A stretch of DNA of 61,090 bases from Candidatus Tityobacter terrigena (GTDB taxonomy: Bacteria; Vulcanimicrobiota; Vulcanimicrobiia; Vulcanimicrobiales; Vulcanimicrobiaceae). Each line of letters starts with the position of its first letter. Positions within the stretch are counted from its first letter, which is position 1. The notes beneath the pieces are model-generated. The model saw nothing but the letters and a program-made list of their open reading frames with translations, was not told where the DNA came from and did not search any database. This document shows, piece after piece, positions 9,722 to 18,872 of this stretch. The position numbers and the translations under genes are program-made. Location: the NCBI GenBank assembly GCA_003156715.1, contig PMHO01000053.1, forward strand, positions 254,682 through 315,771, written 5' to 3'.

Positions 9722-10108
9722 ATGGCCCGTCTCCACCCGCCCGTTGCCGGGGATTGCTTTCGCGAGTCCTGTCCCGCGCGCGAGGTGCTGAACCACGTTA
9801 GCAGCCGCTGGGGCGGCCTCGTGCTCGGCGCGCTGCTCGAGCGTGACCTGCGCTACTCCGAGATCCGCGCCCGCGTCGGCGGAATCTCCGAGAAAATGCT
9901 TGCGCAAACGCTCGACATCCTAGAACGCGATGGTCTCATCTCGCGGAGGAGCCATCCGGTCGTGCCACCGCGCGTCGAGTACGCCCTTACCGCGAGCGGA
10001 CGCGCGCTTTCCGAACGTCTGGTGGATCTGTTCGCGTGGATCGGGGAAAACGCGCACGTATTCGTCCACGCCCAGAGACAGTATGATTCGCGATCGGAAT
10101 CGGCTTGA
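9722..10108 (+). CDS. HxlR family winged-helix transcriptional regulator
   Basis: 128 aa, the usual length for the family. The sequence shows the family layout: an N-terminal Cys-containing segment (CFRESCPAREVL), then a WGGLVLGALLE helix, RYSEIRARVGGISEKMLAQTL recognition region, LERDGLISRRSHPVVPPRVEYALTASG wing and a C-terminal dimerisation helix. HxlR proteins commonly sense electrophiles, quinones or redox state, and repress an adjacent oxidoreductase gene. The divergent SDR gene is the obvious target. The gene ends convergently about 45 bp from the stop of the next gene. Confidence 0.94.
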   Translation: MARLHPPVAGDCFRESCPAREVLNHVSSRWGGLVLGALLERDLRYSEIRARVGGISEKMLAQTLDILERDGLISRRSHPVVPPRVEYALTASGRALSERLVDLFAWIGENAHVFVHAQRQYDSRSESA

Positions 10109-10154
10109 CAGACCACAAAGAGCCCGATCGACTATGCGGTCTATGCGAACGGGC

Positions 10155-12656
10155 TTACACCGCTAGAGCAATATCGACAGCTTGGTCCTCGTCGAACATT
10201 GCGCCCTCGGCGTCGAGCGATTCGATCTCCGCTTCGGTTAACTGCGCGCGAAGGACGCCGGTGAGCGTCTCATCGGCGCGTTGCCAGGCGGGTTCGAGGC
10301 GATACCCTTCTGCACGACAGCACGCCAGGATGTAACCGCGCAGGCGCGCAGCGCATCGAACCTCGCCCCGCCGCGCCGCGATGATGCCAAGCGTATGGAT
10401 GGCGCCTAAGATTTGCAAAGGCCATCGCATGCGGCGCACGAAGCCGAGCGCGTCGCGCGCTGAGCTTGTGGCTTCTTCCACTTCGCCGAGAGCGAGCCGG
10501 CAGTCGACCACGTTCGCGCGAGCCAGGCCTGCGAGAAACGGAAGACCACCGCGCTGCGCAATCTCGATACACTCCTGGAGAAGCTCGAGAGCGCGGCCCG
10601 CGTTACCCTCGACGAACTCGAGATGGGATAGGGTGAAGCGAGCGAAGTACGACGCGTATCCGTCATCGAGCTTGTCGCTTAGCGCAATCGAATCGATCAG
10701 TAGTCCACGTGCGCCGGCGTTACGGCCGAGCGATATGAGAACCTCGCCTTGGCGGGCGAGCGCGCGAGCGAAAACCGGCGAGCGCGTCAGGCGAAGCTCA
10801 CGCAATAGACCTAACGCACGATCGATCTCAGCCTCGGCCTCGGCAAGCCGACCGGCGCAGACCAACCCTTGCACGAGGCTCGTAAGGCTGACGGCCAGCC
10901 AAACGCCGTCGCCCGCCCGTTCGAAGAGCGTGGCCGCGCGCTGCGCCGGTTCGATATTTTGCGTGGCGTAGCTCAGCGTGCTCAACGTTAGCCACAAGCG
11001 CGCCGCGAGCGCCGGATGCTCGTCGTCCATGAGCCGTGCAAGCGCTGCTTCAACCCAGCGCCGACGCTCGGCGTCGTGGCTGGTCGTTCGGCGCGGTGGA
11101 TTCGCGGCGATGCGGCAGGCGACTAGGGGGTCGCCTTCGGATCCCAGAGCCCACTCCAAAGCGACGCGCGCATTGTCCATTTCAAGCTCCGCAAGCGGCA
11201 GCCAGCGCGAGGTCGGCAGCAGTAAGAATGCGTCGCCGCTCCACTCCAAGAACCCGGCGACCCATCGCCCGTGACGCTGCGCGACCGTCCCGCGCTCACC
11301 GCACGTGTCCAGCTTCTCCAAGGCGTAAGCCCGCGTCGACTCCAAGAACCGGTAGCGCATCCCAGTCTCGCTCGATTCCACGAGGACAAGCGACTTCTCG
11401 ACGAGGGACGAAAGCAGATCGAATATCCGGCCGGAGTCCCCGGGCTCGTCGGCACACACCGCCTCGGCTGCGGCTTGCGTCCAGCCGCCGGCGAAGATGC
11501 CCAAACGGCGAAAGACCTCGCGCTCGGCTTCGGAAAGAAGATCGTAACTCCAATCGATGGCGGCCCGCATGGTCTTCTGCCTCGGAAGCGCCGCACGGTC
11601 CCCTCGAGTCAGAATACGGAACCGCTCGTCAAGGTGCTGCAGCAAACCGCTTGGGTCGAGCGCGTTCATCCGCACGGATGCAAGTTCGATGGCTAACGGA
11701 ATCCCGTCAAGCCGGCGGCATATCTCGGCCACGACGGGCGCGTCGGCGTCGCCAAAGTTAAAATCGGCCACCGCGCGGGCGCGCTCGACAAACAGCGCGA
11801 CGGCTGAGTATCGGAGCGCTTCTTCCGCAGAAAGACCAGGCCCCGTCGATAACGTATCCGGGAGCGGCGGCACAGCGAGCGACGGCGTTCGATAGACCTT
11901 CTCGGCCGCGACGTTTAGCCGTTCGCGACTTGTCGCGAGAATGCACACGTGCGGGCACGTCCGCAGAATCGCATCGGCAGTCGCCGCGACCTCACCGATC
12001 ACGTGTTCGCAGTTGTCGAGCACCAGCAACAGGCGCTGCGGACGCAAGGCCGCGGTCAGTTGTTCGCGCGCCGACAAATCATCGGACTCCCGCATCCCGA
12101 GCGCCGCGACGATCGCCCCGTCAACCAGGGCCGCATCCGCAAGCGGCGCCAAGCCGACGAACCACACGCCGTCGCGCCAGGCGCTTTGCACGTTTTCCGC
12201 GACTTGCAGCGCAGCGCGCGTCTTGCCAACTCCGCCGCTTCCGACGAGCGTCACGAGACGATGGATATGGAGCAACGCGGCAACTTCCAAGACCATCTCG
12301 TGACGACCGACGAAACTCGATAGTTGGCTTGGTATGCTGCGCCGGGGACGCTCGAGCGCGTTGGTCTGAAGGTGGCCTTCCTTCATTCTCCTTTGCCGCA
12401 ACCTCGGTCGCGGCGGCCGAACGGCAGCATCCTCGAGTTGCAAACGCTCGGCCGGACCGAGGTCGAGCGCACCCGCCAGCATTGCAACGGTTTCGCGGTA
12501 CGGTGCTCTGCGGTCGCCGCGCTCGAGCGAGCCAATCGTCTGAACGCCGATCCGCGCCCGCTCCGCCAACGCCCCTTGCGAGAGATTCGCCGCGAGGCGG
12601 AAGCGCCGGAGCATCGCCCCAAACGCCAGCCGCTCGCCATTTTCCACAGGTCTCAT
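10155..12656 (-). CDS. XRE-type HTH / STAND ATPase transcriptional regulator with TPR-like C-terminus
   Basis: 833 aa. Residues about 12-70 are a Cro/C1-type helix-turn-helix (LRRFRLAANLSQGALAERA; IGSLERGDR). Residues about 110-380 form an NB-ARC/AfsR-like NTPase with Walker A GSGGVGKTR (139-147) and Walker B LLLVLDN (209-215), followed by the CRRLDGIPLAIELA motif typical of these STAND ATPases. The remainder is helical, with TPR-like repeats. Such proteins are signal-integrating activators in which ligand binding by the repeats drives ATP-dependent oligomerisation. No bacterial transcriptional activation (BTAD) domain is present. Target genes are unknown. The nearest divergent gene (GloVer protein at 12861) is about 200 bp away and is a possible target. 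Confidence 0.9.
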   Translation of the reverse strand: MRPVENGERLAFGAMLRRFRLAANLSQGALAERARIGVQTIGSLERGDRRAPYRETVAMLAGALDLGPAERLQLEDAAVRPPRPRLRQRRMKEGHLQTNALERPRRSIPSQLSSFVGRHEMVLEVAALLHIHRLVTLVGSGGVGKTRAALQVAENVQSAWRDGVWFVGLAPLADAALVDGAIVAALGMRESDDLSAREQLTAALRPQRLLLVLDNCEHVIGEVAATADAILRTCPHVCILATSRERLNVAAEKVYRTPSLAVPPLPDTLSTGPGLSAEEALRYSAVALFVERARAVADFNFGDADAPVVAEICRRLDGIPLAIELASVRMNALDPSGLLQHLDERFRILTRGDRAALPRQKTMRAAIDWSYDLLSEAEREVFRRLGIFAGGWTQAAAEAVCADEPGDSGRIFDLLSSLVEKSLVLVESSETGMRYRFLESTRAYALEKLDTCGERGTVAQRHGRWVAGFLEWSGDAFLLLPTSRWLPLAELEMDNARVALEWALGSEGDPLVACRIAANPPRRTTSHDAERRRWVEAALARLMDDEHPALAARLWLTLSTLSYATQNIEPAQRAATLFERAGDGVWLAVSLTSLVQGLVCAGRLAEAEAEIDRALGLLRELRLTRSPVFARALARQGEVLISLGRNAGARGLLIDSIALSDKLDDGYASYFARFTLSHLEFVEGNAGRALELLQECIEIAQRGGLPFLAGLARANVVDCRLALGEVEEATSSARDALGFVRRMRWPLQILGAIHTLGIIAARRGEVRCAARLRGYILACCRAEGYRLEPAWQRADETLTGVLRAQLTEAEIESLDAEGAMFDEDQAVDIALAV

Positions 12657-12860
12657 CTCGCCGAGCGCACCCAGGCTAAGGGGACATCGTCACGCGCGCG
12701 TGCACTCGGCTCGGCGACCATCCCAAAACTGTGTAGTTAAGGTGTAGAGATCGCAGTTTACGCGAGTTCGATCGGACGCTATCATGGGCGCACATCGGAT
12801 AGTCAGGGCCCTTTTGGGCGGTTGGCTATTCGGTCCTTTCCGCGTTCTTGGGAGGCCTCT

Positions 12861-14324
12861 ATGCTCCGACAGGCGCAACGCTTCGTCTCGTTCGCTCTTC
12901 CTGGGTTGCTGCTTTTCGCCGCCCCGAGTGGTGCGGCAGGCGCGACCGGGCATCCGGCGCAAGCGCCGGTCTTTCGTCCGTTCGCCGCGCTTCACAGATC
13001 CGGCATACGCCGCCCGGATGCTAACGACAGCCTGCTCTATTCCTTCGGCCAAGTCTCGGGCACGTACGACCCGGTGGCGAAACTCGTCGCCGATGGGAGC
13101 GGGGCGCTCTACGGCACGACCCTCAACGGCGGCAGTCAAGTCGGGGAGTGCGCCGAGCTGTCAGGGTTCAACGGATACGGCTGCGGCGGCGTGTTCAAGC
13201 TTACTCCCAACGGATCGGGCGGCTTCAGCGAAAGCTTGATCTACACGTTCCAGGGCGGCGCCGACGGGGCCGCCCCCTATGCGGAGTTGTATGTGGATTC
13301 CAGCGGGGCGCTGTATGGCACCACGGCCGAAGGCGGCAGCGGCACGTGCTTATATGGCGGTACGGATTACGGGTGTGGAACCGTTTTCAAGCTCACGCCG
13401 GATAGCTCGGGCACCTACACGGAAAGCGTGATCTACGCGTTCCAAGGAGGCACCGACGGCGCTTACCCGAGCGCAGGGCTCGTTGCCGACTCACTCGGCG
13501 CCCTCTACGGCACGACCCAAAACGGCGGCGACAGCTCGAGCAACGGAACCGTTTTCAAACTTTCCCCGAAGAAAAAGGGTTACGCCGAGAAGGTGCTCCA
13601 CCGCTTTGGCGGATGCAGCACGTCGAGCGCGCCATGCGACGGCGCCATTCCATGGGCGACGCTCTACCTGAGTCCAAGCGGCGCCCTCTTCGGTACGACG
13701 CTCTACGGCGGCAGCCATCAATGCGCCGATGGCAATCTGTGCGGGACGGTGTTCCGGATGATGCCGGGTTCGGACGGCAAGCGCTACGGGGAAAAGGTCA
13801 TCTACAATTTCCAGGGCGGCACCGACGGCGAGGGGCCTCAAGGAGCTGTGACTGGTGACGCGAGCGGCGCGATTTACGGCACCACGAGCTACGGCGGCGG
13901 AGCCAACTGGAAGCAGTGCAACGACGGAAGCATCATTCGGGGGTGCGGCGTCGTTTTCAAGCTCAAGCCAAGAGGAAAGCGCTATACGGAGAGCGTGCTC
14001 TACGCGTTCCAAGGCGGTCTCGATGCTGCGGTGCCGCAAGCCGGCGTGATCTTCGATTCGAACGGCAACCTCGACGGCACGACCTACTTCGGAGGCGAAA
14101 CAGCCTCGAACGGCTCGGGCGGTTGCGGCACGCTGTTTCAACTGGCGGTAAGCAGTTCGAGCTATACGGAGAGCGTGCTGTACCGGTTCCAAGGCTGCCG
14201 CGCGAGTTCCATCGACTCGGCGTTTCCCAGCTCGGGGCTAATTGAAGAGAACGGCGTGCTCTACGGCACGACGACGAAGGGCGGCCGCTTCGGCGCAGGT
14301 TCCGTCTTCAGCTTCCCGGACTGA
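12861..14324 (+). CDS. Secreted GloVer tandem-repeat protein (choice-of-anchor type), copy 1
   Basis: Exported repeat protein, 487 aa from the chosen start. The ATG at 12861 has GGAGG 5 bp upstream and begins a clear signal peptide; the upstream in-frame ATG at 12822 would add a non-signal extension. The mature protein is made of about eight to nine repeats of roughly 45-55 residues with the pattern 'ADSSGALYGTT-GG----GTVFKLTP----YTESVIYAFQGG-DGA'. This is the Gloeobacter/Verrucomicrobia repeat (TIGR03803 type), probably a beta-propeller-like fold at the cell surface. Cys pairs in several repeats suggest disulfides. The molecular function is not known. Confidence 0.9.
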   Translation: MLRQAQRFVSFALPGLLLFAAPSGAAGATGHPAQAPVFRPFAALHRSGIRRPDANDSLLYSFGQVSGTYDPVAKLVADGSGALYGTTLNGGSQVGECAELSGFNGYGCGGVFKLTPNGSGGFSESLIYTFQGGADGAAPYAELYVDSSGALYGTTAEGGSGTCLYGGTDYGCGTVFKLTPDSSGTYTESVIYAFQGGTDGAYPSAGLVADSLGALYGTTQNGGDSSSNGTVFKLSPKKKGYAEKVLHRFGGCSTSSAPCDGAIPWATLYLSPSGALFGTTLYGGSHQCADGNLCGTVFRMMPGSDGKRYGEKVIYNFQGGTDGEGPQGAVTGDASGAIYGTTSYGGGANWKQCNDGSIIRGCGVVFKLKPRGKRYTESVLYAFQGGLDAAVPQAGVIFDSNGNLDGTTYFGGETASNGSGGCGTLFQLAVSSSSYTESVLYRFQGCRASSIDSAFPSSGLIEENGVLYGTTTKGGRFGAGSVFSFPD

Positions 14325-14353
14325 TCGCACCCAACTTCTCACGAGGTTTCGCA

Positions 14354-15763
14354 ATGCTCTTAGGTTTGCAGCGTTTTGTTCCGGTCGTGCTCTTCGGCTT
14401 GCTGGCGCTAGCCGTACCGAGCGGCGCCGCCACGACTCGCTTTTCCGGCTCCGCGCTAAGTCCGCCCGCGTTGCGGGGGACGCACCTTGCGCGCGCTCGC
14501 CGCGCGTCACGCCCGGAAAACGTCCTCTACGAGTTCGATCGTCCCGGTATCTCCAATCCGACCGCGAGCCTGATCGCCGATTCGAGCGGCACACTGTACG
14601 GCACGGCCGGTCAAGGCGGTAACGGCGAACCCCCTTCGGGCGTGTGCGCGGACATCGGCGGATGCGGCGGCATATTCAAGCTTACGCCGGTGGGGTCGGG
14701 TTACACGGAAACCACGCTCTACGAATTCACCGGCGGCGCTGACGGGGCAGGTCCGTTTGCCGAACTTTACATGGACGCAAGTGGTGCGCTCTACGGTACG
14801 GCGACCTACAACGGAAGCACGAAGTGCCCCCTCGGCTGCGGCACGGTGTTCAAGCTCACGCCGTTCGGATCCGAATACGCTGAAAGCACGCTCTACGATT
14901 TCCAAGGCGGCACCGATGGGGCGAATCCGACCGGCGGTCTGATCGCCGACAGCAACGGCTCGCTGTACGGAACGACTCAGGAAGGCGGCGATGCGAACAA
15001 CGATGGAACGGTCTTCAGGCTCACGCGGAAAGGAAAGAGCTACGAGGAAACCATTCTCCATCGCTTTGGCGGTTGCAGCACATCGAGTGCTGCCTGCGAC
15101 GGTGCGAACCCCTTTGCGACGCTGTATATGGACTCGAGCGGCACGCTCTTTAGCACGACGACGTACGGTGGAAAATACCAGTGCCCGGAAAACAATTTGT
15201 GCGGCACGGTGTTTCGGCTGACTCCGAAGGGAAGGGGCTACAAAGAAGATATCATCTACTACTTCAAGGGCGGCAACGACGGAGCCACGTCGCAAGGAGG
15301 CCTCATCGCCGACTCGAGCGGCGCCCTCTACGGTGCGACGGTGTTGGGCGGCGGCGCGAGTTACCCGCCATGTAATTTCGCGAGCACGGTTCGCGGTTGC
15401 GGGACGGTCTTCAAGCTGACGCCGGACGGTAAACGCTATAAGGAAACGGTGCTGCACCGCTTCCAAGGCTACGCCGACGGGGCGAATCCCCAGGCGGGCG
15501 TCATCGCCGACGCGAGCGGCGACCTCTACGGCACGACGCAATTAGGCGGCAACGGCGGCGGCTGCGGGACCGTGTTCAAGCTCGCTCCCGATGGAAAACG
15601 CTACAAGGAGAGCATCCTTTACGCCTTTGTGGGTTGCGCTTACTCGGGCGGCGACGCCGACGCCCCGCGCGCCGGACTGCTCGATGTCAACAAGGCGCTT
15701 TACGGAACCTCATTCCAAGGCGGCGATGACGGTTGGGGCACCGTGTTCAGCGTAAGTCTATAG
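14354..15763 (+). CDS. Secreted GloVer tandem-repeat protein, copy 2
   Basis: 469 aa with a signal peptide (cleavage after a PSGAA-like segment near residue 25). It is built from the same GTVFKLTP / LYGTT repeat as the preceding gene and starts 29 bp after its stop, so the two form a tandem pair in one transcription unit. The repeats are close but not identical between the copies, indicating an older duplication. Extracytoplasmic, probably cell-surface or matrix. No enzymatic motif is visible. Confidence 0.9.
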   Translation: MLLGLQRFVPVVLFGLLALAVPSGAATTRFSGSALSPPALRGTHLARARRASRPENVLYEFDRPGISNPTASLIADSSGTLYGTAGQGGNGEPPSGVCADIGGCGGIFKLTPVGSGYTETTLYEFTGGADGAGPFAELYMDASGALYGTATYNGSTKCPLGCGTVFKLTPFGSEYAESTLYDFQGGTDGANPTGGLIADSNGSLYGTTQEGGDANNDGTVFRLTRKGKSYEETILHRFGGCSTSSAACDGANPFATLYMDSSGTLFSTTTYGGKYQCPENNLCGTVFRLTPKGRGYKEDIIYYFKGGNDGATSQGGLIADSSGALYGATVLGGGASYPPCNFASTVRGCGTVFKLTPDGKRYKETVLHRFQGYADGANPQAGVIADASGDLYGTTQLGGNGGGCGTVFKLAPDGKRYKESILYAFVGCAYSGGDADAPRAGLLDVNKALYGTSFQGGDDGWGTVFSVSL

Positions 15764-15782
15764 CGAGAAAGGTTGTCGTTCT

Positions 15783-15998
15783 TCAGCCTCGCGGACCTCG
15801 AAGTGCCGCCCAGAGAAGATCGAAAACCCGTCGTTCTCCTTCCTCGCGCAGAGGCTCGTAATGCCATTTGTCCTTGCGCTGCGGATGGTGCACGATCTCG
15901 GGCCTGACCTCGAGGCCAACCTTTGCCCATAACCGACGCCAGTCGATGATGAAGTGCAGGGAAAGGTCGAGGCGGAGAATTTGTTCTGGGAAAGTCGG
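15783..15998 (-). pseudogene. Possible C-terminal remnant of an unidentified gene
   Basis: An open stretch of 71 codons lies between stops at 15999-16001 and 15783-15785, with no ATG or GTG near its start. Its translation has a natural protein composition (aromatic and charged, for example FIIDWRRLWAKVGLEVRPEIV and KWHYEPLREEGERRVFDLLW), unlike the Arg/Ser/Pro-rich noise of neighbouring frames. I read it as the 3' end of a gene whose front has been lost. I do not recognise the family. Confidence 0.35.
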
Positions 15999-16001
15999 TC
16001 A

Positions 16002-16733
16002 CATGCCCGATTTGAGCGAGCGGTCGCGCGGGCCGGCGCGACGTAAGCAGACTGACGATGCGGCGCAGGCATCAAGTCTAGCCCACTGACGATCGCCAAG
16101 CCTGGGCGATCATGCAATTGCCCATCCGTAGGGCTAGACGCGATGGAAAGGGCTGGAACGTGCCTATACATGAGCCCGGGCCGCTGCTCCGGTCAGAGCG
16201 TGCGTGCAGGTAAGCGGAGGTCGTTGCGATCGAGGCTTCTCAAAGCGTATCCCGAGGCCGCCACAATGAGAAGCGTTCCCAACGACGGAGCGATGCACTT
16301 CGACCTAAACCTTGCGACCATAAATCGTCTCCGTCGCCACGAATAGGCGAGCGTTCGCGTCGCTTACTCGACGGACCCTCCGAAAAAATATCAGCCAGAA
16401 CGACGCCGGTCAGCCGCGATAAGCGCGGCTGGGGTGCGGGCGAGGCGATCGATGCGCGCGATGACGAGCACGGCGCCGACGCGGGCAGGACTACATCGTG
16501 CCGACTAATCCTCAGAAGCGCCTTCCTGAGGCGCCCGGCGTTTAGGTGTTTACTCATCGACATGGAAGAGTGACATCGGGACAGCGTCTTCGGTTTGGCG
16601 TCTTCGACAAGGCCAAGACGGCAGTGATCCACGTCTTGCGCGGCCGCAGCCGCGAAGAGAACGAGGCGGTTCGCGCCTTTTGCAGGCCGCTCGCGCTCGA
16701 AGCTGAATTCGCCGTTAACAAGCCGCTGGCCCA
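16002..16733. other. Gene-poor stretch with a possible serine-recombinase remnant
   Basis: About 730 bp without a convincing gene. On the minus strand, 16394-16504 is a 37-codon open stretch encoding VGAVLVIARIDRLART, which closely resembles the serine-recombinase/resolvase motif around the conserved LDRLAR. It runs into a stop soon after and has no start. I read this as a decayed resolvase fragment, with low certainty. Nothing else is supportable here. Confidence 0.35.
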
Positions 16734-18422
16734 GTGAAGGTTGTGCGAAGGCAGACGACCCCGATACCTGATCTAGCTACTTCGAAGCTTGTAGCGTGCG
16801 ATTTGCGGCCACCTTCGCGCTCGTCACTAGGCCGGCGCGCCGGTGCCCACTTGCGGTGTGCAGCCGCGGTCCTCGCGCTTTGCGGCGCCATTGCATCATG
16901 TCATCCCGCTTTGCAAGCCGGCAATGGCGTGCCGGCAGGCCGGCTTGTCATCGCGGTACCGCAAGAGCCGCAGTCGCTCAACACATTGCTCACCGAGGGT
17001 CCCTCAAGCACGATGCTCGATCCCCTCGTGTACTCGTTCTTGCTGACGATCGACGATCGGGGAAATCTCGCGCCCGATCTCGCGGCCGAGGTGCCGTCCG
17101 CGCGCAACGGCGGCATCTCGGCAGATGGACGAACGATCACCTATCGTTTGCGCAAGAACGTGGTCTGGCAGGACGGCGTCCCGCTGACGGCACGCGACGT
17201 CGTCTTTACGCAGCGCGCGATCATGAACCCGAGCAACAACCTATTCTCGCGCTACGGCTTCGATCGCGTTCTATCGATCGCTGCGCCCGATCCGTACACA
17301 GTACGGATACGATTGAGGACGCCGTTCTCGCCGGTCCTCACGCAGTTCTTCGGGCCGGCCAACAACTACGGCATCGTTCCGGAACACATACTCGCCCGGT
17401 ATGCGGACATCAATCGCGTTCCGTTCAATGGGATGCCGGTCGGCTCGGGACCCTATCGCGTAAAGGAGTGGATCCGCGGCGACCACGTGACGCTGGTCGC
17501 CAATCCGACGTATTTTCGCGGGCCTCCGAAGCTCGAAACGATCGTGTTGAAATTCGTCGCCGACTCCGGGACTGTCCTCAACCAGCTCCGGACGGGGGAA
17601 GTCAACGCGTACTTTTTCTCGGATCCGACGCACATGGCCGAGTACGCGGCGATCCCGGCGCTGCACGCGAGCCGCGCCCCGTTTGCAGCGTTCGGAGATC
17701 TCGTCTTCAACCTGCGCAACCAAAGCCTCGCGGACCCACGTGTCCGGCGCGCCATCGTCGAGGCGCTGAACTTGCCGCAGATCGTTCGCAACGCAACCCG
17801 CGGAACGCAGACGACCGCCGATCCGAATTTCGCACTGTTCGGCCGGACCGCGGATGCGAGCATCGATCCGTCGCCGTACGACCCGGCGGCCGCACGAGCG
17901 TTTCTGGCACCACGCGGTCTGTCGTTGCAGTACGCATTCGAGACAGGTAAGGCCGCATCGGCGTCGATCGGCGTGCAACTGCAGCAACAGCTGCGGGCGG
18001 CGGGAGTAAATCTGACGCTGCATCCGTACTCGCCAGAGTTGTTCCGGGCGCAGGCGTCGGCCGGTGGCCCGCTTTTCGGCGGGACCTTTCAGATCGGGTT
18101 CTTTGAGGTCTTCACGACCGGAGACTGGGACAGCAGCTGGTATCTCAGTTGTGCGCAAGTCCCTCCTGCCGGCTTCAACGTCAGCCGCTTCTGCGATCCG
18201 GTCGCGGAAAGCGCGCTCCAGGGTGTACTTACGTCGTACGATGAGGCGAAGCAACGCCGGCTTGCGGGGATCGTTCAGCGCCGTGTCTCGCAGCTGGTGC
18301 CGTATGTCTCGCTGTGGAGTCAAAACGCGATCTACGTGACGCCTACGGGCTTGCGCGACTTCACGCCGTCGCCCGCATCGCCGTACTGGAACGCCTGGGC
18401 CTGGTCGCTCGCCGGCTCATAG
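16734..18422 (+). CDS. Peptide/nickel-type ABC transporter substrate-binding lipoprotein (SBP family 5)
   Basis: 562 aa from a GTG start. A lipoprotein signal with lipobox IASC lies unusually far in (Cys about 56), so the true start may be the TTG at 16803. The mature part begins with LVIAVPQEPQSLNTLLTEGP, then LVYSFLLTIDDRGNLAPDLAAEVP and TITYRLRKNVVWQDGVPLTARDV, all typical of DppA/OppA-like binding proteins (SBP_bac_5). It would capture oligopeptides or similar solutes and deliver them to an ABC permease. No permease or ATPase gene is adjacent, so it is an orphan component that must use transporters encoded elsewhere. Confidence 0.9.
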   Translation: MKVVRRQTTPIPDLATSKLVACDLRPPSRSSLGRRAGAHLRCAAAVLALCGAIASCHPALQAGNGVPAGRLVIAVPQEPQSLNTLLTEGPSSTMLDPLVYSFLLTIDDRGNLAPDLAAEVPSARNGGISADGRTITYRLRKNVVWQDGVPLTARDVVFTQRAIMNPSNNLFSRYGFDRVLSIAAPDPYTVRIRLRTPFSPVLTQFFGPANNYGIVPEHILARYADINRVPFNGMPVGSGPYRVKEWIRGDHVTLVANPTYFRGPPKLETIVLKFVADSGTVLNQLRTGEVNAYFFSDPTHMAEYAAIPALHASRAPFAAFGDLVFNLRNQSLADPRVRRAIVEALNLPQIVRNATRGTQTTADPNFALFGRTADASIDPSPYDPAAARAFLAPRGLSLQYAFETGKAASASIGVQLQQQLRAAGVNLTLHPYSPELFRAQASAGGPLFGGTFQIGFFEVFTTGDWDSSWYLSCAQVPPAGFNVSRFCDPVAESALQGVLTSYDEAKQRRLAGIVQRRVSQLVPYVSLWSQNAIYVTPTGLRDFTPSPASPYWNAWAWSLAGS

Positions 18423-18460
18423 TCGCGAACTTGATTTCGCGACCATATCCCAAGACGTGG

Positions 18461-18640
18461 TGGGCTCCCCAAAAACTGGGCCAGCGGGATCACAATTTCG
18501 GGCCGACTAAGCGGCTCGTCACGGAGGTCTCCAAGTGGCTCGCAAACGGCGCTCTCCCGAGTCGGTCGCTGCGGTCCTTCGTCGCGTCGAGAGCGGTATC
18601 ACCCTCGAAGAGGCGGCTCGCATAACGGCGATGGGGAAGG
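18461..18640 (+). mobile_element. Truncated IS3-family-type insertion sequence (left end plus orfA start)
   Basis: The sequence TGGGCTCCCCAAAAACTGGG resembles IS3-family terminal repeats, and 54 bp after it an ATG (18535) opens MARKRRSPESVAAVLRRVES, typical of an IS3-type OrfA helix-turn-helix. Similarity fades after about 34 codons, and the frame continues into unrelated sequence to 18876. No orfB or right end is visible. It lies directly between the peptide-binding lipoprotein gene and a GloVer gene and is inactive. Confidence 0.5.
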
Positions 18641-18872
18641 ACGAACGCGCTATTGCTGCGGGTCCGTACGTGATTGCTGGCGGGATAAAAATTACCGAGG
18701 AAGCCTGGAATACGACTGCTGTCCATAAGGGCAGGAGCGCGAATCATCTTGTGATGCAGATATCGAACTTCCGGCTCGGTTCGAAAGACACCGATGGACT
18801 CGACCTGCTCGATTGCTTCGGGTACTTGGTGTCGGTAACGCACGGAACGGCTAGCGGCGAAAGGAAGGGTAT

